A stretch of 64,000 nucleotides of DNA, from NCBI RefSeq assembly GCF_003867075.1, contig NZ_CP032544.1, forward strand, positions 2,102,001 through 2,166,000. Direction: 5' to 3'. The position numbers and the translations under genes were made by a program. Position 1 is the stretch's first letter; each line of letters begins with the position of its first letter. Below are positions 63,315 to 64,000 of this stretch, piece after piece. This stretch comes from Tenacibaculum mesophilum (GTDB taxonomy: Bacteria > Bacteroidota > Bacteroidia > Flavobacteriales > Flavobacteriaceae). The notes below the pieces were generated by a model that had not been told where the DNA came from, searched no databases, and worked only from the letters and a program-made list of their open reading frames with translations.

Positions 63315-63332
63315 TTTAAATTTAATTGATTT

Positions 63333-64000
63333 TTATTCTTCTAATGAAAAGTTTATTGGAAAACCATATTTTACAGGTACACGTTTTCCATTATTTTTCC
63401 CTGGTTCGAAGCGAGGTAGCATAGATACCACTCGTTTTGCTTCTTCATTAAGAATTTCTCCTCCGTCAGGGCCTAAAGTTTTAATATTTGTTACATAACC
63501 ATCTCTATCTATAACGAAACGAATCCAAACTTCTCCTTGAATTTGGTTTCTTACAGCTTCTCCTGGATAGCGAAAATGTTTATTAATGTGATTAACCATC
63601 TCTAAATTAAAACAATCAAGTCTCTCTTTTTTCTTGGTATTTTTACATTTATCAAAAGAAGGTATTTTTTCTGTATAATAAAGTTTAGTTGCTTTTGATA
63701 ACTCTTCTTTAGATAACATTTCTGTTATTCTTGTTAAATTATTTTCATACCCTGATGTTAGGTTTTTATTTTCAATATCTACAGGTTGTGTAGTTGAAAC
63801 CTCGTTAACATTTAAAGTACTAACTGAATTTATAGCTTGTGCCTTTTTTTTAAGGACTCTTTTTTTAAGATATCTTTTGCTTGCTGATATTTTAACTTTA
63901 ATTTGTCTATCTGCCTTTTTCTTTGAGTTTTTTACAGGTTCTATAGTACACTTTGTTATACTATTTACATCCATAAAAGAATCATCTGGAGATTCACACA
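63333..64000 (-). CDS. Secreted TonB C-terminal-domain protein, cassette B (cut by right edge)
   Basis: The 5' end lies beyond the window; 221 codons plus the stop are visible. Upstream of the first internal Met the frame continues as CESPDDSFMDVNSITKC, matching the first cysteine pair of the cassette A protein (CETPEESLVDLNSITKC). The basic segment (KRYLKKRVLKKKAQ), second pair CKNTKKKERLDC and TonB C-terminal domain (FRYPGEAVRNQIQGEVWIRF, GFPINFSLEE) follow. It lies 18 bases upstream of its receptor, a tighter coupling than the 39 bases in cassette A. The missing part should hold a signal peptide. Confidence 0.85.
   Translation of the reverse strand, partial: CESPDDSFMDVNSITKCTIEPVKNSKKKADRQIKVKISASKRYLKKRVLKKKAQAINSVSTLNVNEVSTTQPVDIENKNLTSGYENNLTRITEMLSKEELSKATKLYYTEKIPSFDKCKNTKKKERLDCFNLEMVNHINKHFRYPGEAVRNQIQGEVWIRFVIDRDGYVTNIKTLGPDGGEILNEEAKRVVSMLPRFEPGKNNGKRVPVKYGFPINFSLEE

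Noticed and set aside
1..64000. CRISPR arrays, insertion sequences, prophage or integrase genes, tRNA and rRNA
   Set aside because: None seen; no repeated spacer pattern, transposase motif or tRNA-like cloverleaf was recognised by eye.

Overview
The window is AT-rich DNA from a member of the Bacteroidota, most likely a marine flavobacterium (family Flavobacteriaceae; Tenacibaculum or Polaribacter-like is an inference). The support is an Alternative Complex III operon, SusC/SusD proteins, many TonB-dependent receptors with carboxypeptidase-regulatory N-termini, a complete moxR-bat operon, SPOR, DUF2480 and DUF3078 proteins, and promoter cores matching the Bacteroidetes -7 element TAnnTTTG. No tRNA, rRNA, CRISPR array, insertion sequence, integrase or phage gene was seen. 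Most of the window is ordinary chromosome.

Layout. (1) 1-8909, minus strand: respiratory operon actA-actB-actC-actD-actE-actF followed by the start of coxB. It encodes a quinol:cytochrome c oxidoreductase that feeds a terminal oxidase. (2) 9127-13976: a SPOR protein, purF, a PfkB sugar kinase, then sufE, a SufT/MIP18-type gene and DUF2480 (iron-sulfur cluster maturation). (3) 14006-21434: two tandem DUF3078 beta-barrel paralogues, a CNNM/CBS membrane protein, and a TonB-dependent receptor with two TonB-C-terminal-domain proteins. (4) 21791-29723: housekeeping and repair genes (hflX, a family-4-like uracil-DNA glycosylase, a DEAD-box helicase, tatD, ogt, tadA, an lpxH-like gene) mixed with small unknowns, including an uncatalogued 34-codon ORF with its own terminator. 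(5) 29768-37397: one stand-alone TonB receptor and an orphan SusC/SusD pair. (6) 37625-45920: moxR, DUF58 protein, a BatD-like membrane protein, batA, batB, batC, batD, batE, in one direction with tight spacing. (7) 45975-49486: a small anchored protein, a SulP transporter and two beta-carbonic anhydrases, the second broken by an in-frame TGA. (8) 49518-60320: cvpA, an SDR, a TlpA-like thioredoxin, yraN, a DUF2892 protein, an LD-carboxypeptidase, metG, a secreted unknown protein and tex. (9) 60378-64000: a second copy of the TonB-like/TonB-receptor cassette, cut by the right edge.

How the genes work together. ActA-F oxidises menaquinol and passes electrons through c-type hemes to the oxidase whose subunit II begins at the left edge. 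SulP with the carbonic anhydrases forms a likely bicarbonate uptake and interconversion module. The bat operon is a cell-envelope/stress system of uncertain biochemistry. The outer-membrane receptors and SusCD import nutrients using TonB energy, and the small TonB-like proteins beside the receptors look like dedicated partners.

No clearly new multi-gene system was found. The observations most worth following are: the single-codon disruption of the second carbonic anhydrase; the 34-codon peptide gene at 23699-23803; the duplicated TonB-like/receptor cassette whose TonB-like members share four cysteines; the His/Glu-rich insert in ActF; and a lone secreted unknown gene bracketed by two nearly identical terminator hairpins.
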